This document shows, piece by piece, positions 12,786-26,191 of a stretch of DNA of 64,000 nt (its first letter is position 1; every line of letters starts with the position of its first letter). The translations under genes were made by a program, and so were the position numbers. Source of the stretch: Phytoseiulus persimilis. Taxonomy: Eukaryota > Arthropoda > Arachnida > Mesostigmata > Phytoseiidae. The DNA is taken from assembly GCA_037576195.1 (NCBI GenBank), contig CM075103.1, positions 25,938,723-26,002,722 of the forward strand. Reading direction: 5' to 3'. Below the pieces are notes generated by a model, which was not told the DNA's origin, made no database searches, and was given only the letters and a program-made list of their open reading frames with translations.

Positions 12786-15700
12786 GGATGACGCAGACCG
12801 TGTTTTGAGAGCACCGTCTCGAGTTTGGCAAAGTAATCCAAAACGAGCTCAGCGAACCAGTCCGACCGAGAAGACAGCAGTGAATTCTGTGGAACGATTC
12901 CGGCTAGGGGACGCGTGTCTTGGAATGGATGGTGTCAACAGATGTCAGGCGAGATGAATCTTTCCTGGAAGTCGCCAAGAATCAATATCGATGGATTTCT
13001 ACTCATGGCGCCAGTTGTTCTCGATAGCTGCTCTATGTCAGCTCGCTAGCGAAACTCCTGACGAATGATCTGAATAAATCATTAGCTGATGATGGTGAGA
13101 ACGCTATCGGTCAAGCGCCACTCGGAAGAGTAGGTTGCACACGAATGGGAGCGAGGGACTGACTTCTGGGAATACGTTATTCTTCGACACGATGCTCCCG
13201 TTGTCATCCCTGCTGAATCTCCCGCTTGAAGCTATTTTTGCGAACACTCCCGAAGAACAGAAGCCCTAAAACAGGTCGGCGAGGATCTCGCGGCGAGAGC
13301 AGGACCACAAGGCCGATATGGATGTCTCAATTCTGGGCTTTATTTCGATCAAGGACCTGCGATGAAAATTCCATTGCCGAGAGGAGGAAAAACTGCTCCC
13401 GCTTCCTCTCTGAAATGGTTTTTCTGCAAGCTCCCGCGGAGTTTGTCTGTTTGTTCCCTCCGGAGCTGCGGCATGCGAGAGTCAATGATTTCACGCAATG
13501 CGGTGATCCATCAATCTTCGAACTTGAAGCGGTCTCGGGGGTTGCGCTACACGGGACCACGGACTTAATTTCGATCAGCGCGGAACGACTAACGGAACAA
13601 CGGTCCGGCAATCTCTCGAGTCGGTTCGAGGCATCGAGCGCAATCGCTCCGTGACGAAGCGAGGAGGAATCTTCCGATCATGTTGACCACCGCGGGAATC
13701 CCGGTTCGTGTGGGGAACTGCTGCGAATTAACAAGTCAGTCGCGCGCTCCTTCGTTGTTCCTGCGCTCGTTGAATCATCTCACTCAGTTGCCGAGGAACC
13801 TGGAGGGAAACTCATCCGCAAGACGATTCGTTCCGGAAAAAAAATCGATCCCCTGTCCCCCCCCCCCCCCCGGTGGGTTCGTTCGTTTTCTCCAGTCCCC
13901 GCCGTGGCACCCGGCCGAACTTTCTGATCGCGTCCACCGCTCCCTTGAGCGAGAGTACAACGCGGCTTCACTCAGGATATCTTATTTCTCGTCGTTGCGT
14001 TGAGTTCGCGACTAGACCGAGATAACAGGTTCTCAGCTTGGCTCCACAGCCGGGAGTGTGATGACGGCGAATTCGGTTCGGATCTACCGAGGCAGGCATC
14101 GAGGGGAGGCGAGCTTTTCGGAACCGAACTCTCCGAGGGCCTCGCGGCGGGACCAATCCCTCCCTCAGCAGTGAACGACACGGAAGTAAAATCCTCTCGT
14201 GGATCAAGACAGACGAAAACTAACATCGGTTTCCGGCGCTCAAAGTGTCTGTAATTTACGAGTCGATAAGTCAATCCATCAGAGATCCATCGTCCGCTTG
14301 GTCAAACGGGATCCGTGGCCAGAGTCTTTCGGAGCGGGGCGAGGTTCGAACTTCACCAGGTCCAACTTCATTCAGTCGCCTCTCAAAAGACCGCGGAATG
14401 GAAGAGAGCTCCGAGTGCACTTCCGAAACTCGAGTCAGAGAGCGGGAATGATTCATTCATCCCTTGGGACTGCAAGACACCAGAGCGAGTCATTGACGCG
14501 CAGTACCGTGCTGCTCGTGGAAACAGACGATAATGAGAATGCTGGGAACACTTCTAGCGCCCCCAAACACAGGAAAACATTGCAGGATCATAACGGTAGG
14601 AATCCATGCAACTGACCGAAGACCAGCGTTTGACGCGAAATACGTGAAATTTTTTCATCAACCTCTTCTCTCGTAACCCTTCGGTGTTGCGGAGAACCGC
14701 AGCTCATCCAAACTCCCATCTTCGCCAGAGCGAGTGGATACGAGCTTTTCCTTGATCCATTCATGGTTCCGCCATTGTTTTGTGTGAAATTCAAAAGAAT
14801 CCAACAGCAGAATGGAGCCGCGGTGAAGCATCTCAGAACAGTTCCCAACTAGAAGCTCGATTATTGCGTTAGGTGAAAGGGTAATCGCTGTTCTAAACTG
14901 CCGAAACCATTTGCTATCTGAAGACCCGGAGTTTCAGTGAGCTCATCAACCCTCCATTACCTGATCGACATGACACGGATAGCTCGAATGAGAAATACGC
15001 ATTGGTTCGAGAAGTTACTCATGAAATCAAAACGATGATCATCATCACAAAGATCCTTCAGATGAAGTTTCAGATGAGCTGAAATGACTCGGGACAAACA
15101 GCACACGTAGGAGAAATTTTGGCAGCCTTGACAGTTGGAAACAACATTTCAAGAAATTACCACCCTTCCAACTACTGGAGGTAATAGCCCGAGGTGTGTC
15201 GTTGTTAGTGCTTTCGGGAATATGTTGCGATGTCCGCGCGGCGAGACAATGGGCGGGCGGATCTACGCTGCGCGTCTGGACTTGGCCGAACTACGCTGAT
15301 TTCGGTGGAGTGTCACTCCGAGCGGAAAGCACAATTGTTTTGAAAACAAAAGAAGTTCAATAAAACTCACCGATGTGACGATGTGGAATCACGCAAACGT
15401 CGACACAGGTGTCAACACAAAATTGTTCACTGCTGTCATCAAGTGCAAGGCGACATAGCTTCAAGCGATACACATCGAGGAAAGCCTCCGCCGCAACCCT
15501 AGGGAGAAGTGCGGTGTGGTTCGCGCGCCGGCCGGCACATGCTCTGCCGGCCTCGGTGTTTACAACGGCACAGATCGGGGAGTCGGATAGAGCCTACACA
15601 ACCCTGTGGCGGTGCTACGGTAAAGCTCTTCCTAGCACGCTGGGAGGCGAGCAAGCCGGCCCGCCGGCCGGCCGGCTGGTTGGCCACTGCCTTCCTCCTT

Positions 15701-17589
15701 TCGTCTGCTCGGAAAGGGTCCTCGACCACTCTCCCCGTGGGGGCCGCCACGCTCTGATTCGTCACACCATGAATTGTGGGGCGAGCTGGATTCTCAAGTA
15801 ATTCAGCACGATGGATATCGAGAATCGAATTGAATGAAATTATAAAATGATTTTTCTACCCAATGGGAACCGTCCCGAGCTCCCGGACGGCGCTTCCGTC
15901 GAACATAAACGAGCCACTCAACCTCAGAGGGAGAAAAACGCGCGTTTCCGACCCACAGCTACATTGCGTCCAGCGGCTGATAACGTCAGACATTAGCTTG
16001 CATCCGAAAGCAGCCACAGCGAAGTATTCGAGCAGCCAGCGAGGCCTGCCCACTGCTCGGATAGATAAGGACACCGCCTTATCCGGGTATGCTTCAACAT
16101 CGAGCATGAGAGCAGAAGGGCTCCGAGCATGAAGCTTTTGAAAACTTGGTACTTCAAGACGTGTCATTAACGGAAACCGCTATCGCGGAAACGAGGAAGG
16201 TCCCTATCCATTTCAGAAATTATCCACCATCGCCCGCCGACATCTACCGTTAGGTGGCGTCAACCACTCGTGTGAATTTTGTGAAATCATTACTTCTGCA
16301 CGTTCCCGATGCTGTCAGTTCACTTGGGCCTGCTGACAAGTGGGCCTTCCGAGATCCGCTACGGAGCCGTTGCTCGGGATAGTTCGCGGTGCCGCACGTG
16401 AAATTTCTCGCCCCACGCGTATCCCGACCAGTGAGGTGGACGGGCAAATTTGAGTGTCTCACCCGAGTCTTCCGTAGTGGGGAGCAGCTCCAAGTAGAGG
16501 AGAGCGACGGTGCCATCAATTCCTCGGATCGAGCGGCTTGCATGTCACGAAGCCGAATGCGATCACAGCAAGGAGCTCAAGCATCATAATTAGCTTGCCG
16601 ACTGTGTTCGCCGGATCGGGTTCGACTAGTTTGACGGAGCATCGTCACAATCGCGAGCTCGAGGTTCCCTACGCTATTCGCATCGCCGGACGCACTGGAA
16701 CAAAATCAGCGCCGTCCAGCCGTTGTCTCTCGTTCCTCTTCGACTACACGCCCACTTGAGGATATCTCATAGCGTCCGATGTTTTCAGTCTCGGCGCCAT
16801 TTCTCAACGGCCTCCGGCGAAGGCTTTCCCGGCGGGTGACGCGACGCATCCAGTGTCGTGTCGGAACTTCCCGAGTTTCACTCCGTTTCCAGCCCACGGC
16901 GAACGTCCCGTTTTCAGAGCGAGAGCCTCTGCGGTAGGGATAGAGCCCCATCGCTCACACTCTAAAAATCTCCTCAACGACGGACAGCGCCAATACGGCT
17001 GAGATACCACAGGCACATCCACATGCTATGGCGATGATCATCCCGCTATCTTGTCTATACACGAGCAGACTCGTATAAACCGAGGCGACGCAACCGCCTG
17101 ACGCCAAAAGAGCAGTAGTGGAGCCACCCGTGGCTACAACAGGTAGTCCGAGATAGAAATGGAAATCAGGGAGAAATTTTCAGTGGATCGCGGTGTGATA
17201 TACGAGCCGCTCGACTGCACGCTCGCTTGGACGCTCCACTGACTTGGCACGGTGGACGTGCATGGAGGCGAACTCCATCAATCTCCCGGTATGATCTCAA
17301 GACGACGGAAGACAGGATTGATCTTGCATGGCAGCATTCGTGGCCCACGGGACCCATCAGTAGAAGAGGAGCTTGTTTGCATGTTCGCAATAAAAACTCC
17401 CTGAACCACTCCACGGGCGTCGAAATAGGTCCGCGAGTCAGAACTAACGAAAAAGTGAGCCCCTCCAGCGATCCGTTCGCTCGAGAATCATCAAATCGGG
17501 ATCTCGTTTTGACAGGAAAAAACGCATTCCGTGTCCGTTCCCTCGAGTCTTTCATTTCTCACTTCAAATCCGCTTGTTGGCTTCCTCCC

Positions 17590-17613
17590 TGTGTGTGTGT
17601 GTGTGTGTGTGTG
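17590..17613. repeat. (TG)12 microsatellite
   Basis: A perfect dinucleotide tract of twelve TG units, followed closely by a T run. No gene context. Confidence 0.9.
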
Positions 17614-20600
17614 GTTTTTTCCCCGGACATGGGCGCATAGCGAAAGCCGCACGAGTCTCTCCCTCGGATTAAACGTCTCCCCGCACCTCTTATCTCGACT
17701 GTCCATCACTCTCGAGCAGGGTGATGGAAAGCGCCGCGATTCATTCTCCTGAGATCCCAACAGATTCAGATGATTGAATATGTTTTGAAAGTGACTTCGA
17801 GCGCAAACAAATTCCTCCATCTCCGATGCCCTTCCAGTGGTGCTCGGGAATACAGCGCGCTATTCTCCGGTCAGACAAAGGGATATCTGCATATGGATTT
17901 GGAGACGCGGGGGAGGATCGTATTCTTGTCACTGGAAAGTAATGAGAAAAATCTTCACTGAGGATCAGGTGGGCGCCAAAAGCTATTATGAATTCAGCGA
18001 GGGGGGAGCCGTCGTATCGCGCCAAATGCTGGGGGCCCAAGTGCAACAGAGAACCTGTTCACTACGGAGCCTGACGAACTCCAATATTGGTCTATTCTGG
18101 CGAACATCACTCGAAGCCCTTTCAGTGGAAGAAGATCTTTCTCTGGAGCCTTCTCAGCTTGAAATTCCTAGGATTTCGAACCGCTTGTGGCTGATGGTGC
18201 TGGCCCGCGACGGAGAAATCTGCCGTTTACCGAGCAGGCCTTGGGTATTGTTCCGTAGGACTTCGCAGCTTTTTCTGTCGCTGACATTTCATTAGGCTTG
18301 TCCGCTCAGTTGGCTCGTCCGTCGAAGACCTATCCGTTGCCTGGTGGAGTTTCATCTCATCGACACTAACATCTCCGAAATGAATGGCTTTTGCCGACGT
18401 GCGATACGCGGCGCAGCTCAGGAATTCCTCCGCGTGAATTCGTTGCAACCGGGTACAGGAGTTTGGTTCAGAGGAGGCAGAGGACGGCCTGGAGGGTAAC
18501 GAATTCGCGCCGTTTCGCTGGAAGCGGCGGGAGAATACAGGCGGACTCCCTTCCACGGAGACGGCTAGAAAGAGGTTAAGAGCTTTTGTGACACCGGATG
18601 TGTGAGGGTCTTTCGGCGACAGTTTCCGCAATCCAGAGCCGCCTCAGTGCCGCTGCCCAGCCGGCGAAGTACGTCGTCTTAGGTAGCCCGTGATATCTTC
18701 TCTATGCACGCGCTGTTGGACCGCGTCATCGGCACGACGACCATGTGTTTTGGCAGCATGCTCGCTCTACGGCAGTGATTCCGCGCGGTCAAGTTCGAGG
18801 ACGCATGCGCTCACGATCCATGACAGGTCTGAAGAATCGCAGTTCAGCAGCCATCAGCCCAGGTGCTCAAAAACCTCACTCACAGCTCCGTGTCGCAGAG
18901 GAGTCCAATCGAAGCCATATTGTCAAATGCCCATGAAACCATGTTCCTGCATGAAAACTCCAGAACGGGGTAGCCGCAGCGAGATTCCTCGACTGTCCCG
19001 GAACGAGGATTGAGGGGGCAACAGGACGGATGGGGGGGGGGGCTCCTCCTCCTTCAGGATGAAGTCCTCCGCGCTGAAAGGAATTTTCAACACCGAGCTC
19101 AGCCCGTTTCCGAGCTTTTCCAGCGGGAGGCCACAGCTGCCGCTCCCGAGCAGCTTGATACTGCCAGGGAGGAAGCAGCAGAGGATTTTTCGGCGTTGAC
19201 GAGCACTTATCCGATGATGTGGACGCGCGGCTCCCATTGTGCTCTTCCACTTGGATGTCGGAAGAGGAGATTTCCATGACACTCCCCGCCGCGTCCTCCT
19301 TCCATTGAATATACGCGGTGGGGGCGCGCAAGTAATGATGCCAAAGGCGAGGCTTGACAACAAAATTCTGAGAAACTGAACGGGAGCGGGGAGAGCGGCA
19401 GCGGGCAGGACACGGACGACGAATAGTATCAGGAGTAGCAAGAAGGAAAGGTCTTAATGCCCTGGTAGCTGCGGTTAATAGCTCCGACGATCCAACTGCA
19501 GGGAACCCAACGACCCAAACGGGCACCCGCCCAGTCATTCAAGGACCCACGAAACCCAGACTCTGAATGCTCATCCCATACATCTCACGAGTAGGACTTA
19601 TTGGAGCATCTTGAAAGGATCCGGCTGCCTTGAACACTCGGGGCTCGAGCGAAACTTCTCGTCGGAAATTAGACAGTGCGCTCATTCCCCTCTTCTCTTG
19701 TTCGTTTCGTTTTTGTTTCCGGATTCGCAGAAAACGGGGAAGCCGAAGCAGAATCCGACGAAAGAGGTTTCCCTTCCAGTCCATCTGTTTGTCTGTGTTT
19801 CCACGCCTTCGTTTCGGTGCTGTCTGTTGCCTGGAGCCGTCATCTGCATGAGAAAGGAGAACGAGAACGCGGATATCACTTCTGATAGTTCTCACAGCTG
19901 CCGTCGAGGGGACAATGGTTATCGACCTAAATGCAAGGTCATTGCTCCCACTACTCGGCTGTACATATGTAGATACATTGGACAAAACGTGCAGAGGTAC
20001 TTTCGGATCTCTGTGAACCTTTGTCGCGTGAAACACTCAACGGTGAGAGGTTTGTCTCTTGCTCCATCATTCATAATGCACCTCGTCAGACCGGAGCCAT
20101 CCCGGCTTGTCTCCTTCCCATCGAGCTGAGAAGACTTTTCGGAAGGGATCTGCCGCTTGCAGCTGGATATTCGGAATCGATGGATCCTGCCCGAGAACCG
20201 CAGCACTACGACGTCTGATTCGCTTGCTTAACCAGGATGATACGACATCTGTTCGAGCGGAAAGTGTGCTCGAAAATCACCAAGGTTGACGTCTCCAGTC
20301 ATTACTCTGGGGCATCTGGAATCCAAAACCGAACTTGACTGTGACCTTGTTACTTTGTTGAACCGTGCGATACAGCTACACCTCAGTTCCGAACGAAGAG
20401 ACGCTGAATTGAATTTGATACAATTTTCTGACGCCCCGGTTAGAGTTCGCCAATAGTCTCCAGATACGAAGCTTGAGGAATGATCCGAGCTGTTAGCGGA
20501 AACTGCTTTTCAGGAACCTAAAAAGCGGGATTCACTCTTCATTGATGAAGCAAGATCCATCGATGGGATTCGGGGATAAGAATCCTGCAATGTCCTCACA

Positions 20601-22240
20601 GGTCACCCGTTCAGGCCAAACAAAATCATTCGCTGTTCAGAGACAGATCTATCTTTCAACAGAGAGATGACCATCAGGCAGGTCAGCTTTGACCCAACAG
20701 ATAGATTTTCGCAGTAAACGCTCGTACATGATTCAGCTGCGTCGCCGCGAACATAGATCATCCTGTGTCAATGGAATCCTCTCTGAGTTCACCATGGAGG
20801 TGCAAAGAAAAAACTCCTCCCAGCCAGCTGTGCAGAGGAATCTGGTTCACGAGATAGGCGTCAGACATCATTGAACCGCTTCCACCAGCTTCCGGACAGC
20901 GTTGAGAAACGGATGGAAGATTTTTTACTTGATCAAGGCTTCCCGGGATTCCCGCGTTCACGGGCAATACGTGGCGAGTCAGGCTTGCAGAAGAGGAGGA
21001 GGTCGCGTTTTTCATTTTCGACGTTTGTGAACCCCTCATCAACACTCGGAACGACCCTCGAGGGAAGAACTTTCCGATCTCAAAGGTACGGCTGCTGAGA
21101 CTGCGAACAGAACTCACGGACAAACAATAAACCGGTGACTTCGCTCGCGCTTGGTCCTAAGTCGCTCGAATCTAGGGAAGAGACAAGCAGCGACTCAGTC
21201 AGCCGTTGCTCCTGCTTTTTTACATTAGCCACTCACTGGAACGTGTAGCTAATCATTTCCCAGAACGGAGCGGATGAAATGAGGGGTGGATAGATAGCCG
21301 CCTGTTGTGATGGTCGCCGGGGAGGAGCGGCCAGGAATAACAAGGAGGCAGTTCGGGCGCTGGCCAGCTAGGCGGCGAACCTGTATGCTGACTGAGTTTG
21401 TGTGCTGCAAGTGCATTTGGTTCGTGGCCCGGGGAAGCCGGGGAGGCGAGCCAGGAGCAAGGGTGGGATGAAGGGTCGGGAGGGGAAGCTATGGGCTGTT
21501 CACATAGGGTTTCTTCCTCTACGAGAGGTATTCGGTTGCGTGATCGAATTGCACGCTGAAAGTTGGGATCACGTGCTAAGAACTCACACGGAAGCCTTCT
21601 TTCTCCCTTTCTCTGCCACTGCTGCCGCCGCGTCTGTTGTTCCCGCTGTCATCTTCTTCCATGGTGCCTTGAAGCACTGCAGGTTGCTTGCTTGCTCTCG
21701 TTTCCCCGCCGTCCAGAAGCAACAGATCCCACTACCCGCTTTCAGCAGCGACGCTGTGAGTCACCTGTCAACGATAAGCGGACCACTTATCCATCGCGTC
21801 GTCTCGCGTGGCATCGGACACCGGCTTCGGCACGACTTGCAGCTGAATGCCTTCCGTGTGCTCCGATTTCTCCGGCTCGATGTGTCCCAGTACGCGCCAA
21901 AACTCCCGGCACGCTTGCCCGGCACAATAACATGGATCGATACACCTCCGACTGATATGAGCATACCGAACTCGCATGGATAGGTGATCAGCGCGCGGAA
22001 CTCCCGTTTCTCTCAGCTTTCATGACAGCCCTGGTGCAACTCTCAACAGGAAGAAGGATCGCGGCCGACTAGACCAGGATCATCTCACGTTCCAGCTGAT
22101 GGCCATGTGCTCGTTTCCCCATCGGAAACGGCTCTAACCCCTCAACCGGAAGAACTCGACCAACATTTGTCAGATTCGTGCGGATTTTAAGCATCACTAC
22201 CGAGAAACTCAAGCAATTCTCGATCGAATTCCTGTTGGGC

Positions 22241-22258
22241 GAGAGAGAGAGAGAGAGA
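22241..22258. repeat. (GA)9 microsatellite
   Basis: A perfect GA dinucleotide tract of nine units. Confidence 0.9.
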
Positions 22259-25200
22259 TCGCGCATGCTGATAACGTTTCAGGACTCAGATTTCACAGTT
22301 TCCAGGCCTGCTTTGTCTCGGACCCGTGTATATTGGAACTCATCTCTTCTGTGAAACTGATCAGGGTCGTGGCGCGCGGAATCTGCTCATCGGATTGGCA
22401 GTGCTGCTCTTCGAAATCAGCATCAGCTCACTTTACTCGTGTGGCAGAGTGCAAGTCGAACGGATCAGAAAAATCAGTGAGTATTTCAAAAACGAGATTT
22501 CGGCTGGGAAATGAACTCTCCCTGTTTCATGCGAAAAGTCTTCATCCAATGTGCGGAAAGAGTCCCGGATGGCGTCAGCTCGAGTTCCAACTGTTGATCG
22601 CGGCTAAGCCGATCATTGTCAGCACCAGCCACGGAGACATTTCTGGTTGGTATGGAGAACATCACCGCGGCCGATTCCGACCTTGGCATTGAAAGCCTCG
22701 CCTCATGACAACAAGAGCGTGGGTGTCTTTCAGGATTGAGAATTCTAGCTCGAGAGGTAGGCGCTGGCCAAACTGATCGTTGCGGCGGACCTGCATTCAT
22801 GTTCTGGGGTCACTCATGTTCGTATCGACACGAGGACAGCGAACGGACCAAGGTGCCCCAACGCGGGGCGGACAACTCCATATGGCATTTGCTGACTAGG
22901 TGACGTTCTCCAGATTTTAATTTAATCTGAATGCCGACTGGTTGATGCAAATGGACTCGGAATCAGAACCAGTTTCCTCAAAGCTCCGACACTGCTGCTC
23001 TCTTCGCCCAGCTAATGATGGGAATGCATTTTGTCTTTCTCTGGGGGCGAGCTCTGACGTCCCTTGGCGGTGAACCTTCCCCCGTCGACTTTGTTCGCGT
23101 GTCGACCCGTCACGGAGTCGCGTCAGCGCACGCTGGCCAATCTGCAAGGACGAGGAGCGGGTCGCGAACCGTTTTCAGAATTTTAGTTTGGCTCAAGAGA
23201 TCGCGCGCTTCAGCGGGGGAGAGAGAGCTCTGCTGAACCCTTCCGGGAATCAGAGTCGTTCGCATCGCTCGCAGAAAAGAGCAGCATTGTCGCCCCCGCA
23301 GTTGTCTTCATTGTCGTCATTCCTCTCTCCGCGTTGACTTCGTTGAGTGCCACCGCTATTGGCGTTGTTCGTGGGGTCGAAAACAGCTGAACATAGCACG
23401 TCGACTGGGCTAATCTAATTCAATTTGTGAAGGCCCCGGCTCCAAAGGGTTGCGCGAAGGCTGGAGGGAATTGATGAAACTCCCTCCGCTGATCTCGTCC
23501 GGTCTCGAACGAACGGTCAATGGCCAATTAGCGAATAGCTGTAATGTTTGCTCCTTTAATCGTGAGGAACGAATCGGCGAAGTTTACTTGAGTTCTTTGA
23601 ACTCCATCGGCTTTTCGGGCGGCCCAATCGGGCTCGTTCCTAAAATCCGACTCGCTGCAACAAGAGCCCGCTGTCAAGTTCCAAGGGGCCTCGGTCAGTG
23701 AAATGTATTTGTTGGCTCCTTGAGGAAATCATTAGCTGATGCTCCCGTGGGATCAGCCTACGATTTGTCTCGGATGACAGCCGACTCGTCCGACAAGGAA
23801 CTGAGTCGATGTGTACTCGAAGCAATTCATTCAACAGCTTGAAAAGAGCTCGACAGGAAGTATTTCTTCCTTTTTCCTTGCCCGATGATGTTGAACGAGC
23901 TCAACGGACGGTGGTCGCAGTTCTCGAAAGGAATGGACACAGTTGCGTGCGCACTCGTTTTGAGCCAGTGGTCTGGAGGTTCATCGGATTACGACGCCAC
24001 CGCGCACCCCACACCGGTTAGACTCAAGTTTTGACATCGCGTTGTTCTCGACGCAGCTTTCTCATGGACTGACAGAGATGCTCCTCGAGACAGCGTAACA
24101 CGCGATTGGTAAGTGTCCAACCCGGACGAAATTCCGAGAGCTCAGCGTACCCTCATTCGTACCCACCCTTCCTCTATGTGGTTGTGAGGCAGCCGCGGTG
24201 ACCTTCATCAACAGCAGGCGATTGAGTCGATTCCATTTCCTCAATCATTATTCCTCGTTTGCGCTGTCTCTAATCTCTGGGATTTGGAAGAGGGAAACCT
24301 GGGTTGGTGCGCCGACAAGTTGGGCTGTGCGTGTGTCGCCGCCACGGCATCCGCGTGAACATTCAGCTTTCCGAGGCAATCTTCCGAAGACCAACAATGG
24401 AGCACGCCCAATGCTGCGAATTTACGGCGAAAATGCTGCGACGAACGCACAAACCCACTAATGAAACAAAACCTAATTTCATGGCGTCGTTCCTGGTTCC
24501 CGAGGCACAAGTCGCCACGAGACTAGGCATTCCCCTCGTCCGACGAAAGCTATGCGCGCAACAAGTGAATAATAGGCCAACCGCGATCCAGGGTCGCGAA
24601 TGAAGCACCGGTATTCAAAGAAACGTTCTGGGTGGGTCCAAATACAACCGTTATCTGGACCAGCATAAGACCTATCGAAGGGGCCCAGAATACGGAAAGC
24701 GGAATCTCGTCTCGGAAGTTCCGTCTCCGCTGTGTTCCTCCGTCCTGCCTCCAAGAGGGGGAGGGGACCTAGGACACACCCTGATATGAATACGCGCTCG
24801 ATCCCGGAACTTCAAAGGTCTACCAATAACTGAGATTGAACGTCATGGTGGTGTTTCATTACCCACCCGATCATGATTGTACACTCTTTATTGAAATATT
24901 CATCGTCATCCTGAAGGAATTCAGAGCCACCTGAACCACCTGAAAGATTGGTGGATCCGGAATTTCTTCGATGAAATCGGATTACACGGAGTCATCGTCA
25001 CCAGGTGGGTATTTTTGAGCTTCCGAAGGCCATGCATTCGATCCTTCTCTGACTGTCTCTCACGGAACCATGCATCACGAGAAAAAAAAATGAAGCCGTT
25101 CCGATGAAGCCCATCGCTCGCATCCAGGGGAGTTGATATTGGATAAGTCAATCACGTCTGAGCTCCCCGCTGGGCGGCCGATGTCTAGAGAATCCGTCCA

Positions 25201-25864
25201 TCCACATTTCATGAGTTATCTGATCCCTCAACGAATTGCCTCAAGCTGGCCATTGATGGCATGGTTCACCTGGCTCACCTAATTCACTAGACCAGGCTCC
25301 CCGTTCACGAGGGTGTCTCTCAACAAGGGTCAGTGCAGACTCCCGGGTCTTGGCACTGCCAAAAGGCTTACGGTTTTGAGCTCCGCTCTTGATGGAATTT
25401 ATTCGAGGACTCCTCTCGTATGTATCAACTTCCCTGGCCTCAGGGAGCGGAGAGTGGGACAACCGGTTCCCTAACTAAACTCATTGTTAGACAGTCTGCA
25501 TTGCACAGCTTAAGCGGCGGGGAATATAGCCCCAGGAAGTCGGAGCCTGCCCTCTTGACACGATTATCTATCCGGGGGAGACGTTCGACTTTACCATGAT
25601 ACATTATGTTCCGAGCTCATTTATCGCCCCTCAGCGCCAACTCGAAACAGAGGCGCTTGCGGGAAGGGAACACGTTGGCGATTTTGGAAAAGCGTATCTT
25701 GAAGCGGCGAGAGAAGCCACGCAGAGGATGCACACTGTCTGGATGGAATTTCACTTGAATCTCATGTCGTCGCTCGGTGGCGAATCCCGACGGGTCGATG
25801 ATTCTGACCAGTTTTTCAACGTCAGAACGTCTTTCCAGACCAGATATGCAGTGCAGTCGAATTT

Positions 25865-26160
25865 GGTTTTCGATGGGACGGGATTCGGTTAAACTTCTAA
25901 CTAAGTTTTGTCTTCGAAATTCGTTGAAGTCAGGCTGATTCGGTTCTGGTTGCCTTTGAGAATCCGCGAAGTCACGGGGACAGCCCCCCGTGGGCAGTGA
26001 CAGCACCCAGGTGGTTTTCGATGGGACGGGATTCGGTTAAACTTCTAACTAAGTTTTGTCTTCGAAATTCGTTGAAGTCAGGCTGATTCGGTTCTGGTTG
26101 CCTTTGAGAATCCGCGAAGTCACGGGGACAGCCCCCCGTGGGCAGTGACAGCACCCACGG
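25865..26160. repeat. 148-bp tandem duplication, two copies
   Basis: The sequence starting GGTTTTCGATGGGACGGG at 25865 recurs at 26013, a spacing of 148 bp, and the copies appear identical for about 145 bp. Each ends in CCCCCCGTGGGCAGTGACAG followed by CACCCA. A partial third start (CGGGGACAGCCC) follows the second copy and runs into the C tract. The identity points to a recent duplication or an assembly artefact at the C run. Confidence 0.9.
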
Positions 26161-26170
26161 GGACAGCCCA

Positions 26171-26191
26171 CCCCCCCCCCCCCCCCCCCCC
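26171..26191. repeat. Homopolymer C run (about 21 nt)
   Basis: An uninterrupted C tract directly after the tandem duplication. Tracts like this recur at 13857-13871, 37981-37990 and 49383-49397, with a G run at 56624-56634. Lengths of such runs are often unreliable in assemblies. Confidence 0.9.

Larger units (their letters stand above)
12786..25864. other. Non-coding stretch with simple repeats, no supported gene
   Basis: No gene is supported over these 13 kb. Contents seen: a C run at 13857-13871, GC-palindromic CCGGCCGGC-type sequence around 15520-15680, a (TG)n tract at 17590-17613, a G run near 19030, and a (GA)n tract at 22241-22258. Long overlapping frames occur at 18876-19538 (minus) and 21402-21983 (plus), but in both places two or more frames look equally protein-like and no splice or family evidence separates them. 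Confidence 0.4.

Noticed and set aside
13226..13654. 142-codon plus-strand frame
   Set aside because: The first half is Arg/Ser-rich, there is no family motif, and the minus strand is also open over most of it.
14330..14360. GAGGTTCGAAC resembling a tRNA box B
   Set aside because: Flanking bases do not pair as a T-stem and no box A lies at the right distance.
18876..19538. 220-codon minus-strand frame and an overlapping frame containing PFSAEDFILKEEE, like an eh1 repressor motif
   Set aside because: Two frames over the same bases look equally protein-like, the eh1-like string has one residue too many, and no homeobox or zinc finger follows.
21402..21983. 193-codon plus-strand frame and an antisense frame with many G/C third bases (21768-21977)
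   Set aside because: No motif, no convincing acceptor or start context, and the two strands compete.
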